This document shows positions 44,276 through 54,961 of a stretch of 64,000 nucleotides of DNA, one piece after another. Positions within the stretch are counted from its first letter, which is position 1. Every line of letters starts with the position of its first letter. Source of the DNA: Shewanella sp. ANA-3. GTDB lineage: Bacteria; Pseudomonadota; Gammaproteobacteria; Enterobacterales; Shewanellaceae. Location: assembly GCF_000203935.1 (NCBI RefSeq), contig NC_008577.1, forward strand, positions 3,534,001-3,598,000. Direction: 5' to 3'. The notes beneath the pieces were generated by a model. That model did not search any database and had not been told where the DNA came from. It worked only from the letters and a program-made list of their open reading frames with translations. The position numbers were made by a program, and so were the translations under genes.

Positions 44276-44713
44276 ATGGATGAATTTTTACAGGCCGCGA
44301 TTGATGAGGCCAAACAAGGACTCGCCGAAGGCGGTATCCCCATTGGTTCAGTATTAGTGATCGACGGGGAAATTGTCGCCCGCGGCCATAACAAACGCGT
44401 GCAGCAAGGCAGCGCCGTGCTGCATGCCGAAATGGATTGCCTCGAAAATGCCGGCAGATTGACCGCCGCCGATTACCAAAAGGCCACGCTCTATTCAACC
44501 CTTTCCCCCTGCGATATGTGTAGCGGCGCGATTTTACTCTATGGCATCCCTAAGGTGGTGGTCGGTGAAAATGTCACCTTTCAAGGGCCGGAAGCCTATG
44601 TGCAGTCCCGCGGAGTAGAGGTAACAGTGGTGGACAATCACGAGTGCAAACAGTTGATGCACGATTTTATCGCCGCCAAGCCACAACTGTGGAACGAAGA
44701 TATTGGTGAATAG
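44276..44713 (+). CDS. cytosine deaminase, fungal (Fcy1) type
   Basis: 145 residues from ATG at 44276, after AGGGGA; a longer frame upstream is not supported. Zinc deaminase motifs HAEMDCLENAGR and TLSPCDMCSGAILLYGIPKVVVGENV are complete. Similarity to yeast cytosine deaminase Fcy1 is very high as I remember it, including the C-terminal ending (W..EDIGE), and unlike the unrelated amidohydrolase CodA of E. coli. Converts cytosine to uracil for pyrimidine salvage. No permease gene is adjacent. Confidence 0.88.
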   Translation: MDEFLQAAIDEAKQGLAEGGIPIGSVLVIDGEIVARGHNKRVQQGSAVLHAEMDCLENAGRLTAADYQKATLYSTLSPCDMCSGAILLYGIPKVVVGENVTFQGPEAYVQSRGVEVTVVDNHECKQLMHDFIAAKPQLWNEDIGE

Positions 44714-44751
44714 CCAATATTTTTTAAGCCTATTATCAATACGGAGCGCAC

Positions 44752-45054
44752 TTGAAAATTACCTTGCACCCTAAATACCAATGGTCAGACTTTAAACATA
44801 CCAAACAAATAGAAAGACTAATTTGGGGCACTTTAAAAGTTACTGATATCGGCGGCTCTTGGGATTATCACAATTTCATGTCTGATAGCTCTTTCTGGTG
44901 TAATGGTGAATATTCTTTGACATTGCAATATATAGACGAAAAAAAGTTGCAGAGTATTGTGGTAACAAATCCTGAGCCCAGAAACGTAGAGTTAAATTTG
45001 CTAGTTGAAATTTTCCTAAAAAAATATGGACTCATTATTAAGTACTACGAATAA
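44752..45054 (+). CDS. small hypothetical protein (TTG start)
   Basis: 100 residues. TTG at 44752 has GGAG six bases upstream (ACGGAGCGCAC-TTG). There is no known motif. It is aromatic-rich and single-domain sized (LKVTDIGGSWDYHNFMSDSSFWC), resembling many immunity-type orphan proteins. It is more A+T-rich than its neighbours. After its stop the same frame stays open for 50 codons to the start of the DUF418 gene, encoding CEVCPKSWIEHVYNAHP..., which may be decayed coding DNA. Function unknown. Confidence 0.6.
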   Translation: MKITLHPKYQWSDFKHTKQIERLIWGTLKVTDIGGSWDYHNFMSDSSFWCNGEYSLTLQYIDEKKLQSIVVTNPEPRNVELNLLVEIFLKKYGLIIKYYE

Positions 45055-45204
45055 GTTTGTGAAGTTTGCCCTAAAAGTTGGATAGAACACGTATACAACG
45101 CTCACCCTAAGTATTCTTTCGAATGGTCGACTGTTAGGCTAACACTTGTATTATCAACTCAATCTCGCCGAGCAGACTCGGTTCATTTTCCCAATAGCAA
45201 AAGG

Positions 45205-46449
45205 ATGCCTGCTATCAAACCTATCACTCAAGCTGCCAAGGATCCTTGGGGAAATCCCATCGATGCGACTCACACGCTCCATCGGCCTATCCCAATTGGA
45301 CGTAACGCCAACCTCGATGCCATACGTGGGTTAGCGGTATTAGGGATATTTTTTATGAATATCTATTTTATGGGGATAAGCTTTTATGGCTATGCGCCCC
45401 ATCAAATCCCATTGCTCTCAGACCAAGTGCTCGAAGCCTTTAGCAATTTCTTTATTGAAGGGCGCTTTATCAGCCTGTTTTCCATCTTATTTGGTGTCGG
45501 GCTTTATATTCAGTACCAACGGTTTAGCGATAAAGGTTTAGCGGCCTATTCGCTGCTGCTCTCACGCTTGAAATGGTTGATTGTCTTTGGCCTGATCCAC
45601 GGCATCATTATCTGGCCCGGTGATATTTTACTGACCTATGGGATCAGCGGCTTTTTAGCACTCTGCTACCGAGATGCCAGCATCGCCGAGTTAAAACGTA
45701 AGGCCAATATTTTTATTTTCAGTTCGTTAGTGGTTATCTGCTTAATCAGCATCATGGGCAGTGACGAACTCTTTACCCGCGAATCGCCCTTATTTGCCGA
45801 GCAATACAGCGCTTGGACATCGGGTTATGCCAATCAACTGTTCCTGCATGTCATGCAGGTCGGTTACATGGCGCTGGTCATTCCCTTCACCTTAATGTGG
45901 TTCACGGGCGGACTGATGCTGCTCGGAATGGCGCTCTATCGCCAAGGTAGCTTCGAGCAGGGGTTTGAGCGAAACACCTTAATCAAGCTGGTATTAGCCA
46001 GCTTAGTTCTCTCTGCCCTAGATACCCTGCTGAGCTTAACTCAAAACCCGATACTGGTGATGTTTTCGGATATCATAGTCATGCTAAGTGCTATCCCTAC
46101 CGCACTGATTTACATCCATATATTGGTTAAAATCTGCCAAAATCGCTCGGCAGTGTTAAGGCCTTTGCAAAATGTCGGCAAACTCGCCTTTAGCCTGTAT
46201 ATATTGCAATCCATTGTCGGTGTGTTTATCTTTCGCCACCTTGCCCCCGAGTTAATATTAACCCTCGATAGGGGCGGTTATATGGCGATAGCGCTGGGTT
46301 ACTCTCTGCTGCAATTGCTACTCGCAGGTCTGTATTTACGCTACTTTAACCAAGGGCCACTCGAAAAACTCTGGCGCCAGCTCGCCTTTAAGTCCATCAA
46401 CGCTAGTAGCCATTTGAACTCGAACAATGAACAACAAAAGAGCCAGTAA
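45205..46449 (+). CDS. DUF418 family membrane protein (YeiB-like)
   Basis: 414 residues with about ten transmembrane helices. The N-terminal motif NLDAIRGLAVLGIFFMNI and the SILFGVGLYIQYQRF segment are hallmarks of the DUF418/YeiB (acyltransferase-3-like) family. Role unknown, perhaps modification or transport at the envelope. The ATG at 45205 has only a poorly placed AGG, so the start is uncertain. It overlaps the following DUF1294 gene by 23 bp. Confidence 0.88.
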   Translation: MPAIKPITQAAKDPWGNPIDATHTLHRPIPIGRNANLDAIRGLAVLGIFFMNIYFMGISFYGYAPHQIPLLSDQVLEAFSNFFIEGRFISLFSILFGVGLYIQYQRFSDKGLAAYSLLLSRLKWLIVFGLIHGIIIWPGDILLTYGISGFLALCYRDASIAELKRKANIFIFSSLVVICLISIMGSDELFTRESPLFAEQYSAWTSGYANQLFLHVMQVGYMALVIPFTLMWFTGGLMLLGMALYRQGSFEQGFERNTLIKLVLASLVLSALDTLLSLTQNPILVMFSDIIVMLSAIPTALIYIHILVKICQNRSAVLRPLQNVGKLAFSLYILQSIVGVFIFRHLAPELILTLDRGGYMAIALGYSLLQLLLAGLYLRYFNQGPLEKLWRQLAFKSINASSHLNSNNEQQKSQ

Positions 46450-46945
46450 AACACCTTCCGCTCCAGTACATGAACGAAGAGCGACTCAACAAAGAGTGAA
46501 TCAGCGAAAAGCGAATAAATCTAGAGCTACAGAACCAAGAGTCGCGAAATCAAAAGTGGCAAAACCCAGAGCCGCGCGCTCGCATCAGAGTTCAATGCCT
46601 TTGGTATTAGCACTCGTTTTTCTGGCGATGCTAATCGGCGCCGCTTGGTGGCATATGCTGCCGCTTGCGATTGTGGGTTTATACCTGCTGCTGAGTTTAT
46701 GTACCTTTATCGCCTACGCCTTCGACAAATCGGCAGCACGAAAAGGTCGCTGGCGCACCAAGAAAAGCACCCTGCACCTGATGTCTCTCCTCGGGGGTTG
46801 GCCCGGCGCACTGTTTGCCCAGCAGTTACTGCGGCATAAATCGGTCAAAGCCGCCTTTCGTCAACTGTTTTGGCTCACTGTCGTGACCAACTTAGCCCTG
46901 CTGGGTTATGGGATCCAAACGGGTATCATGGATAGATTGATTTAA
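46427..46945 (+). CDS. DUF1294 membrane protein with basic N-terminal tail
   Basis: 172 residues. The C-terminal part has the DUF1294 pattern with three helices (LCTFIAYAFDKSAARKGRWRTKKSTLHLMSLLGGWPGALFAQQLLRHKS). The N-terminal 55 residues are a low-complexity Arg/Lys/Ala/Ser tail instead of the cold-shock domain found in many relatives. The start lies inside the DUF418 gene, so translation is coupled; a shorter form from ATG 46595 is possible. Function unknown. Confidence 0.85.
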   Translation: MNNKRASKTPSAPVHERRATQQRVNQRKANKSRATEPRVAKSKVAKPRAARSHQSSMPLVLALVFLAMLIGAAWWHMLPLAIVGLYLLLSLCTFIAYAFDKSAARKGRWRTKKSTLHLMSLLGGWPGALFAQQLLRHKSVKAAFRQLFWLTVVTNLALLGYGIQTGIMDRLI

Positions 46946-46953
46946 CCGTCACG

Positions 46954-47562
46954 CTAATGCGTTTCTATTTCGATCAATTGCTCGACAACTTTTAACGCCT
47001 GCATGGCAGCACCTGTGTCGCCGCGTAGCTGCGCCGATACTATGGCACCTTCCTTCAATAGGCATAGGGTATCGACAAGATAAGCCGCTTTTGCCTCGGA
47101 CAAGCCCAAGGCCACCACTTGCTGACCAATTAAATCTGCCACCCGCTGTTTATGCTCGGCACATAAACGATGCACTGGATGGCTAGCATCGGTAAATTCG
47201 GCACTCACATTGATAAAAAAACAGCCCCGAAACTCACACAGCTGCGGCACTCTTTGATTAAACCAATCATCGAGCGCCATAAATAACACGCGGATCCCCG
47301 CCGTGCCCATCTCGACTGCTAGCACTCGCTCGCTTAACCATTGATAAAACACTCGGTCGCGGTACAGAACCACGGCTTCGACCAACTCATCCTTACTGGC
47401 AAAATGATGGTACAAGGTTTTTTTGGCAATCGCCGACTCCTGCAAAATCTGGTTAATACCCACCCCATGTACGCTCTGAAAATAAAACAGTTTAAACGCC
47501 GTGCTGATGAGCTGTTGACGTTTATCTAAGGGCATATCTGACAAGACTTCGGGTTGCGGCAT
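46954..47562 (-). CDS. TetR-family transcriptional regulator
   Basis: 202 residues. The N-terminal helix-turn-helix is clear (KRQQLISTAFKLFYFQSVHGVGINQILQESAIAKKTLYHHFASKDELVEAVVLYRD). The ligand-binding half contains several cysteines (CEFRGCFFINVS). It begins with GAGGAAGGCGAT before ATG. It is divergent from the HPP membrane-protein gene, with two TAGAC..GTCTA operators between them, so it probably represses itself and that gene. Confidence 0.93.
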   Translation of the reverse strand: MPQPEVLSDMPLDKRQQLISTAFKLFYFQSVHGVGINQILQESAIAKKTLYHHFASKDELVEAVVLYRDRVFYQWLSERVLAVEMGTAGIRVLFMALDDWFNQRVPQLCEFRGCFFINVSAEFTDASHPVHRLCAEHKQRVADLIGQQVVALGLSEAKAAYLVDTLCLLKEGAIVSAQLRGDTGAAMQALKVVEQLIEIETH

Positions 47563-47605
47563 ATCGCCTTCCTCTGCAATTAGGATTTAAGCGTATCTTC
47601 TCACA

Positions 47606-47625
47606 GGTAGACAACTCAGTCTACC
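47606..47625. promoter_or_regulatory. TetR-type operator 1
   Basis: GGTAGAC-AACTCA-GTCTACC, a perfect 7-6-7 inverted repeat, 44 bp upstream of the TetR start. Confidence 0.72.
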
Positions 47626-47640
47626 CATGCAATGATACCA

Positions 47641-47660
47641 AGCAGACAGATTGGTCTACC
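47641..47660. promoter_or_regulatory. TetR-type operator 2
   Basis: AGCAGACAGATTGGTCTACC: same AGAC-N6-GTCT core as operator 1, starting 35 bp later, with less perfect flanks. Confidence 0.55.
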
Positions 47661-47813
47661 TGTTAAAAGTTCAACACAATGAAGCGCTACGCGGCCACAG
47701 GGATCGAGTCAACGGGCAACTCAACACTGCCCTCCCCAAGCCACAGCCATTGATATTCACCATATAAACCACAGCCCTTGCGCGATAGCCAAGTTGGGCT
47801 CAAAGGACACACA

Positions 47814-48293
47814 ATGAAAGTGATAAGCCAACAACAATTAAAACCCGCACTGCTCGCCGGCATAGGCGCCATGTTATGTATCAGTGCCCTAGCAAGCTTG
47901 GAGCAAATGAGTTCACAACTGTTGTGGCTGATGGCCCCCTTTGGCGCCACTATGGTGATTTTATTTGCCCTTCCCGATAGCCCATTGGCACAGCCAAGAA
48001 ATATTGTCTGCGGCCACCTACTGACCAGTTTGATGGGGCTTATCATTCTCCACAGTGTAGGCGTCTCGCCGCTAACATTAGGGTTGGCAGTGGGGGCGGG
48101 AATCGCATTGATGATGCTCACCCACACAGTGCATCCTCCAGCGGGAGCAAACCCACTGGTTATTATGCTGACCGCACAAGGGTGGGATTTTTTATATTCG
48201 CCAGTCGCCAGTGGTCTAGTGCTGATCCTGTCCTTTGGCTGGCTGTATCATAATCTGCTGTGTCGACGCCCCTATCCGCAGAAATGGTTTTAA
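47814..48293 (+). CDS. HPP-family membrane protein
   Basis: 159 residues with four hydrophobic helices and the family motif HTVHPPAGANPLVIML. AAAGGA precedes the ATG at 47814, so I do not use the in-frame start at 47778. HPP proteins are putative integral-membrane transporters; a nitrite-transport role is known for some plant and cyanobacterial members. Expression is probably controlled by the divergent TetR regulator. Confidence 0.85.
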   Translation: MKVISQQQLKPALLAGIGAMLCISALASLEQMSSQLLWLMAPFGATMVILFALPDSPLAQPRNIVCGHLLTSLMGLIILHSVGVSPLTLGLAVGAGIALMMLTHTVHPPAGANPLVIMLTAQGWDFLYSPVASGLVLILSFGWLYHNLLCRRPYPQKWF

Positions 48294-48377
48294 GCTGCGT
48301 CTAAACATTAAAACCTAAGCGTTTTACATATTTGGGCATGAACTGGATAAAGAAGAGAATAAAAAGTGCATAAAAAT

Positions 48378-48408
48378 AAAGGGCAAGTGAGATTGCCCTT
48401 TATCAAAA
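48378..48408 (-). terminator. terminator after atoE-like gene
   Basis: Read on the minus strand: AAAGGGCAA-N6-TTGCCCTTT stem, then ATTTTTAT. It lies between convergent HPP and atoE-like genes. Confidence 0.82.
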
Positions 48409-48423
48409 ACCGTAAGCTTTCGT

Positions 48424-49752
48424 TTAAAACCAGCTTAGGGCGATACTGATAATCACCCCGGTTATCAGCAGCTGCATTAAACAAAACCCCATGATATCCC
48501 GCGCCTTTAACCCGGCGATGGCCAGCACAGGCAGCGCCCAGAAAGGCTGGATAAGATTGGTCCACGCATCTCCCCAAGCTACGGCCATAGCAACACGTGC
48601 CACATCGGCGCCCAAGGCTTCGGCCGCAGGCAACATAATCGGCGCCTGCACCGCCCATTGTCCGCCCCCAGAAGGCACGAAAATATTCACAATCCCGGCA
48701 CTGATAAAGCTCCAAAATGGCAGACTTTCGGCACTGGCGATGGCCACAAAACCTTCGGAAATACTCTGGGCTAATCCCGATTGCACCATCACCGCCATAA
48801 TCCCTGCGTAAAAAGGAAACTGGATAACGATACCCGCGCCGCCTTTAATGGCTTCGTTGAGACTCAGCAATAGACTGCGTGGCGTTTGATGCAGCACGAT
48901 GGCGAGGAATAAAAATAAGAAGTTGACTAGGTTAAGGTTTAAGCTGCCGCCCTGCACAGCAAAGTAGTAGCCTAAGTAAACGAGTCCCGCGCCGCCCACG
49001 CTCCAACCGAGCAAGCGACTGTTTTCTAATTTATCCGCAGGGCGAGTCGTATTGGCCGTTAACTGCGCCGCGTTATCGTCTGCGGCCCCATCCTCAAGAG
49101 CCTTAGGATCGACATAGATACCGTCTTTCTCTTCGGGCAGCATAAAGCGGTTTACCAGAGGCATCACCACAAACAAAATCAGCACTAACAGCAGGTTAAA
49201 GCTCGCGAAGATGGTCTCGCTGGTGGGGATGATGCCGATTTGTGATTCAGAGAAATGCCCCGCCGTGGCAATGGTTAGCGGAATCGAGCCCGCTAAGCCG
49301 CCATGCCAAACCACAAATCCCGAGTAAGCACTGGCGACCAATAAACGGTAATCCACACGCACTTTACGCGCTAAGGCCTTCGCGAATAAGGCGCCGACCA
49401 CTAAACCAAATCCCCAGTTAATCCAACTGGCGGCGAGTGAAACCAGTGTTACTAAGATAATCGCCTGTGGCGCCGACTTAGCGAATCCAGCGATGCCATC
49501 GAGTAATTTCTTAATCGGTGGCGAGCTGGCGAGCATAAATCCCGCCACCAGCACTAATAGCATCTGCATCGAAAAACTCAGCAGTGCCCAAAAGCCATCG
49601 CCCCAGTAATTGATGACTTCGAGTGGGGTTTTCTGCTCAGCCACCACGGCCGAAATCAACACCACTAAGGTTAAGAGCAAGACAAAGATATAAGGGTCGG
49701 GTAAATAACGGTCGACGAGTTTGACCAGAGGTTTTGCCGCTTTGGTTAACAT
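48424..49752 (-). CDS. atoE: short-chain fatty acid transporter (AtoE family)
   Basis: 442-residue inner-membrane protein with about 12 helices. Family blocks are KLVDRYLPDPYIFVLLLTLVV, ASWINWGFGLVVGALFAKALA, SGFVVWHGGLAGSIPLTIAT and FVPSGGGQWAVQAPIMLPAA. It resembles AtoE (short-chain fatty acid uptake, as in acetoacetate and butyrate use). No ato catabolic genes are adjacent. ATG has AAGGA upstream; divergent from the FKBP gene. Confidence 0.9.
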   Translation of the reverse strand: MLTKAAKPLVKLVDRYLPDPYIFVLLLTLVVLISAVVAEQKTPLEVINYWGDGFWALLSFSMQMLLVLVAGFMLASSPPIKKLLDGIAGFAKSAPQAIILVTLVSLAASWINWGFGLVVGALFAKALARKVRVDYRLLVASAYSGFVVWHGGLAGSIPLTIATAGHFSESQIGIIPTSETIFASFNLLLVLILFVVMPLVNRFMLPEEKDGIYVDPKALEDGAADDNAAQLTANTTRPADKLENSRLLGWSVGGAGLVYLGYYFAVQGGSLNLNLVNFLFLFLAIVLHQTPRSLLLSLNEAIKGGAGIVIQFPFYAGIMAVMVQSGLAQSISEGFVAIASAESLPFWSFISAGIVNIFVPSGGGQWAVQAPIMLPAAEALGADVARVAMAVAWGDAWTNLIQPFWALPVLAIAGLKARDIMGFCLMQLLITGVIISIALSWF

Positions 49753-49972
49753 AAGACTGTCCTTGTTTATTCTTCTTATCTGTTTTTATTGAGTTTTTGT
49801 AGAGTCTAATGCCACAGGTTAAGCGATCTCTAAAACGGGATAAAGCCTTTAGCCGTTTTAAAAAGTGAGAAAATGTAACGCGGATCATCCAGTACCGCGC
49901 CAAACCGAGGCGCTAGCCACTTCGGCTAAAAAACTGATAACATGGCCAAAATTGACTGAGGTGCTCCTTAAA

Positions 49973-50443
49973 ATGAAAATGTTACTTGCCGTTGTTGTGA
50001 TTGCTGGGGTGATTTTTTACTTCTTTACCTCGATGAATAACCAAAAAGCGGCCCAAGAAAATATCCGTTTAGGTAATGAGTTTTTAGCGCAAAACAAAAA
50101 CCAAGAAGGGGTGAAAACCACCGCCTCGGGATTGCAATATCAAGTGTTACAGCAAGGCACTGGCACTGTTCATCCTAAGGCGAGTGATACAGTGACTGTG
50201 CATTACCACGGCACCTTAATTGATGGCACTGTGTTCGATAGCTCGGTCGAGCGCGGTGAACCCATTGCTTTCCCACTCAATCGCGTGATTAAAGGCTGGA
50301 CTGAAGGCGTGCAACTGATGGTCGAAGGCGATAAGTACCGCTTCTTTATTCCAAGCGAACTGGCATATGGCAACCGCAGCACTGGCAAAATTGGCGGCGG
50401 TTCGGTACTGATTTTTGATGTTGAGCTGCTAAAGATTAATTAA
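49973..50443 (+). CDS. membrane-anchored FKBP-type peptidyl-prolyl isomerase
   Basis: 156 residues from ATG at 49973 (a longer frame to 49865 is not supported). An N-terminal anchor (MLLAVVVIAGVIFYFFTSM) leads to a short linker and a full FKBP domain (VTVHYHGTLIDGTVFDSSVERGEPIAFPLNRVIKGWTEGVQLM, IPSELAYGNRS, LIFDVELL). It catalyses cis-trans isomerisation of prolyl bonds in the periplasm. FkpA/Mip family without the long N-terminal dimerisation domain. It ends at a clear terminator. Confidence 0.9.
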   Translation: MKMLLAVVVIAGVIFYFFTSMNNQKAAQENIRLGNEFLAQNKNQEGVKTTASGLQYQVLQQGTGTVHPKASDTVTVHYHGTLIDGTVFDSSVERGEPIAFPLNRVIKGWTEGVQLMVEGDKYRFFIPSELAYGNRSTGKIGGGSVLIFDVELLKIN

Positions 50444-50465
50444 TCTGACGCTGTAATCCTTAATA

Positions 50466-50494
50466 AAAAGCCCTGCATTGCAGGGCTTTTTTAA
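50466..50494 (+). terminator. terminator after the FKBP gene
   Basis: AAAAGCCCTGCA / TGCAGGGCTTTT stem followed by TTAATG. It sits between convergent genes and likely also ends the chitinase transcript. Confidence 0.85.
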
Positions 50495-50513
50495 TGTATT
50501 TAATCCCTATCGA

Positions 50514-53129
<2,616 letters not shown>

Positions 53130-53225
53130 CTATTGAGTAAGTTATGCATCAATAAGGCAAACAAAGCGTAGACAGGAAACAACACTCTTAAAACCATGTG
53201 CGTACAACGGCAGCATGAAGAAACA

Positions 53226-53314
53226 ACCTGTGGTATCCCCGCTATCATAGGTACAAACGAACCCTTAGACCGGAGGCTTTGCGTCCCAATCTTTCGATTG
53301 GTTTGCCTTTTACA
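53226..53314 (-). promoter_or_regulatory. c-di-GMP-I (GEMM-I) riboswitch
   Basis: Read on the minus strand: AAAAGGCAAACC, paired stem AATC-GAAA-GATT, then GGGACGCAAAGCCTCCGG, TCTAAGGG and a second stem CCTATGATAGCGGGGATACC. These are the conserved parts of the GEMM-I aptamer and nearly match the Vibrio cholerae Vc2 aptamer, including the GNRA tetraloop, the GACGCAAAGCC bulge and the TAGCGGGG receptor. It ends about 105 nt before the chitinase ATG, leaving space for an expression platform. It senses c-di-GMP to set chitinase expression. Confidence 0.92.
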
Positions 53315-53315
53315 C

Positions 53316-53335
53316 TAATGACAACGTTGTCATTA
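53316..53335. promoter_or_regulatory. NagR-like operator (perfect 20-bp palindrome)
   Basis: TAATGACAACGTTGTCATTA is a perfect palindrome with a central CG, the form of LacI-family operators. It agrees with the NagR motif reported for GlcNAc/chitin genes in Shewanella as I recall it. It sits directly at the 5' end of the riboswitch, at or just upstream of the transcription start. Confidence 0.8.
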
Positions 53336-53808
53336 CGTTAATTAGCATATGCCGCGATAGCGTTAAATTGCAACTAAATATTAACAAACAGGCCATTGTA
53401 CCGATTATCAACGCAGGATTAGCTTTAAAGAAAAGTAGAGCTATTGAGTTCAAAAAATGAGCAATAAATTGTATTTAAAAGGATTGCTTAAACCATAGAG
53501 TCGTATCATCGACTCGCGTAGCCAATAGGAGAGACAATAAAAATAAATCGAAAGTCTTAAGAAAGAGGTTATGCAGGGCGCCGTTCGATAACTCGTGCAA
53601 ACAAAAATGCGGTCATCGAACAAGGTGATATGCAGAGTGCACTGCAAACACACAAATCCGATGGCCGCATGCTGTTGTTCTCGACCCAAACGAAATCAAT
53701 ATCTGAATCAATATCTGAATCAATATCAGCGTAAGCAAGCCAAGATTAATAGCCGGAACGAGCTTATCACGCCTCAATCTTGGCCTATTCGCACCTCAAT
53801 CGAAGCCG
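53336..53808. other. 470-bp gene-free region between chitinase control region and ROK gene
   Basis: Holds the chitinase promoter at its left end, a 12-bp tandem repeat at 53694-53727 and a long inverted repeat GCCAAGATT...AATCTTGGC (53739-53784, 28-nt loop) that might end the ROK transcript. Open frames in this stretch show no gene-like features. Confidence 0.55.
53694..53727. repeat. 12-bp tandem repeat (AATCAATATCTG), 2.8 copies
   Basis: Copies at 53694, 53706 and 53718 (last one partial). A short microsatellite in non-coding DNA. Confidence 0.85.
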
Positions 53809-54600
53809 TTAGGCGGCGTCCTTCGAGTAATCCCTTGCCAAGATCACCGATAAGCCACGGCAGACTAAGGTCTCCATATCATCGACACGATTAATCTTCA
53901 TTTCGGCTAACGGTGCACTGAGGGCCATGCGTCTTAAACTATCGAGACAACCCTTGTAGTATGGCGCGCTATTCATCATGCCGCCCGCTAACCAGATCCG
54001 ATTAGGATTAAACAGATTGACCGCCCACGCTAACCCCATCCCCAGATAAGTACCGGCGAGATATAAATCATCTGCAGTAGCAATCTTACGGCTGCGGATA
54101 GAATCGCCGCTGGCGAGCTGCTCAAGACTAAACTCCCCCGCCTCCGTCATCACCCGGCAATGCCCAAGCTCCCCGGCTACTCCCGTTGCCCCCGTAAAAG
54201 CCTTGCCGCTCAAGGCGATCGACATGCCAATCCCAGTGCCACACATGACTAACAACTCACAGGCATATTTTTCATCACAGGTTGCCTGCATACCGGCGTC
54301 GATATCATTGCAGATAAACTTAAGTTCGCCTTGGGTTTTCAAGGTTTCAAAGCTTAGCCCATTGAGACCGGGCAAAGATTTACAGGACACCAAACGATTC
54401 TGTTGTACGAGTCCAGGTACAGCGATCGCTAAATGGTAATTCTGTAAATCATAATCCCGTTCCAGCGCCGCGATTTGATCATTTAAATCTTCAATTTTAA
54501 AGCCTTCACCCGTGGGGATTTTATATTGTTCTGTATGCCCCTTGAGTTGAAGTTCGAACAGGGCTTTGCTACCGCCCACGTCTATTGTTAATGTTTGCAT
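53809..54600 (-). CDS. ROK-family sugar kinase-like protein
   Basis: 263 residues from ATG at 54600 with GGAG upstream. It has the ROK ATP-binding start LTIDVGGSKALFEL, the IAVPGLVQ segment, the substrate loop VCNDIDAG-like (FICNDIDAGMQATCDEKY) and the phosphate loop LVMCGTGIGMSIALSG. The usual CxCGxxGCxE zinc site is absent: after GELGH the sequence is CRVMTEAGEFSLEQLASGDSI. This makes a divergent sugar kinase. Being next to a chitinase suggests a GlcNAc or chitin-sugar substrate, but that is inference. Confidence 0.82.
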   Translation of the reverse strand: MQTLTIDVGGSKALFELQLKGHTEQYKIPTGEGFKIEDLNDQIAALERDYDLQNYHLAIAVPGLVQQNRLVSCKSLPGLNGLSFETLKTQGELKFICNDIDAGMQATCDEKYACELLVMCGTGIGMSIALSGKAFTGATGVAGELGHCRVMTEAGEFSLEQLASGDSIRSRKIATADDLYLAGTYLGMGLAWAVNLFNPNRIWLAGGMMNSAPYYKGCLDSLRRMALSAPLAEMKINRVDDMETLVCRGLSVILARDYSKDAA

Positions 54601-54961
54601 CGCCAACTCCACTGATACATGTGCTCCCCTCTGACCCCGAGCGGAGATGGCGAATGTTAGCATAATGGGCCAATATTAGCGATTGAATAAAACTTAAGTA
54701 GCTAATTTGTAAGAATTAGTCGGGAGGACTGAGTGATAAAGATAACATTTCAATTTGAGAATTCGCCTAAGATCACAGCCCATGTTACCGCAAAGTGATA
54801 CCTAAAAAACAAAATTGTATACAAAATCCTTTATTCCATCCCCTTGCATCTTAGCCATTGAGCTTGCGATAATCGCCGCCAATTCGCATCCTTTTCGCCA
54901 GCATTACGCATTATAATTTGGTCGCCTACGTCAGCCGCCAATGCCAATATTTGGAGCCCCT
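54601..54961. other. 360-bp divergent intergenic region (ROK / aminopeptidase)
   Basis: Contains promoters of both genes, including a TATAAT at 54912-54917 for the aminopeptidase, and the palindrome TTGTATACAA at 54815-54824. No coding region seen. Confidence 0.55.
54815..54824. promoter_or_regulatory. TTGTATACAA palindrome, GntR-type operator candidate
   Basis: A perfect 10-bp palindrome with the TTGT..ACAA pattern favoured by GntR/FadR-family regulators. No such regulator is encoded nearby. Confidence 0.3.

Noticed and set aside
48308-48715. 135-codon minus-strand frame at the end of the atoE-like gene
   Set aside because: It overlaps the atoE-like gene in another frame, runs through the terminator hairpin, and has no start signal.
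53450-53894. Two short open frames on opposite strands between the chitinase and ROK genes
   Set aside because: No ribosome-binding site, unusual cysteine- and arginine-rich compositions, and one is largely created by the 12-bp tandem repeat and the ROK gene's antisense. Not supported as genes.
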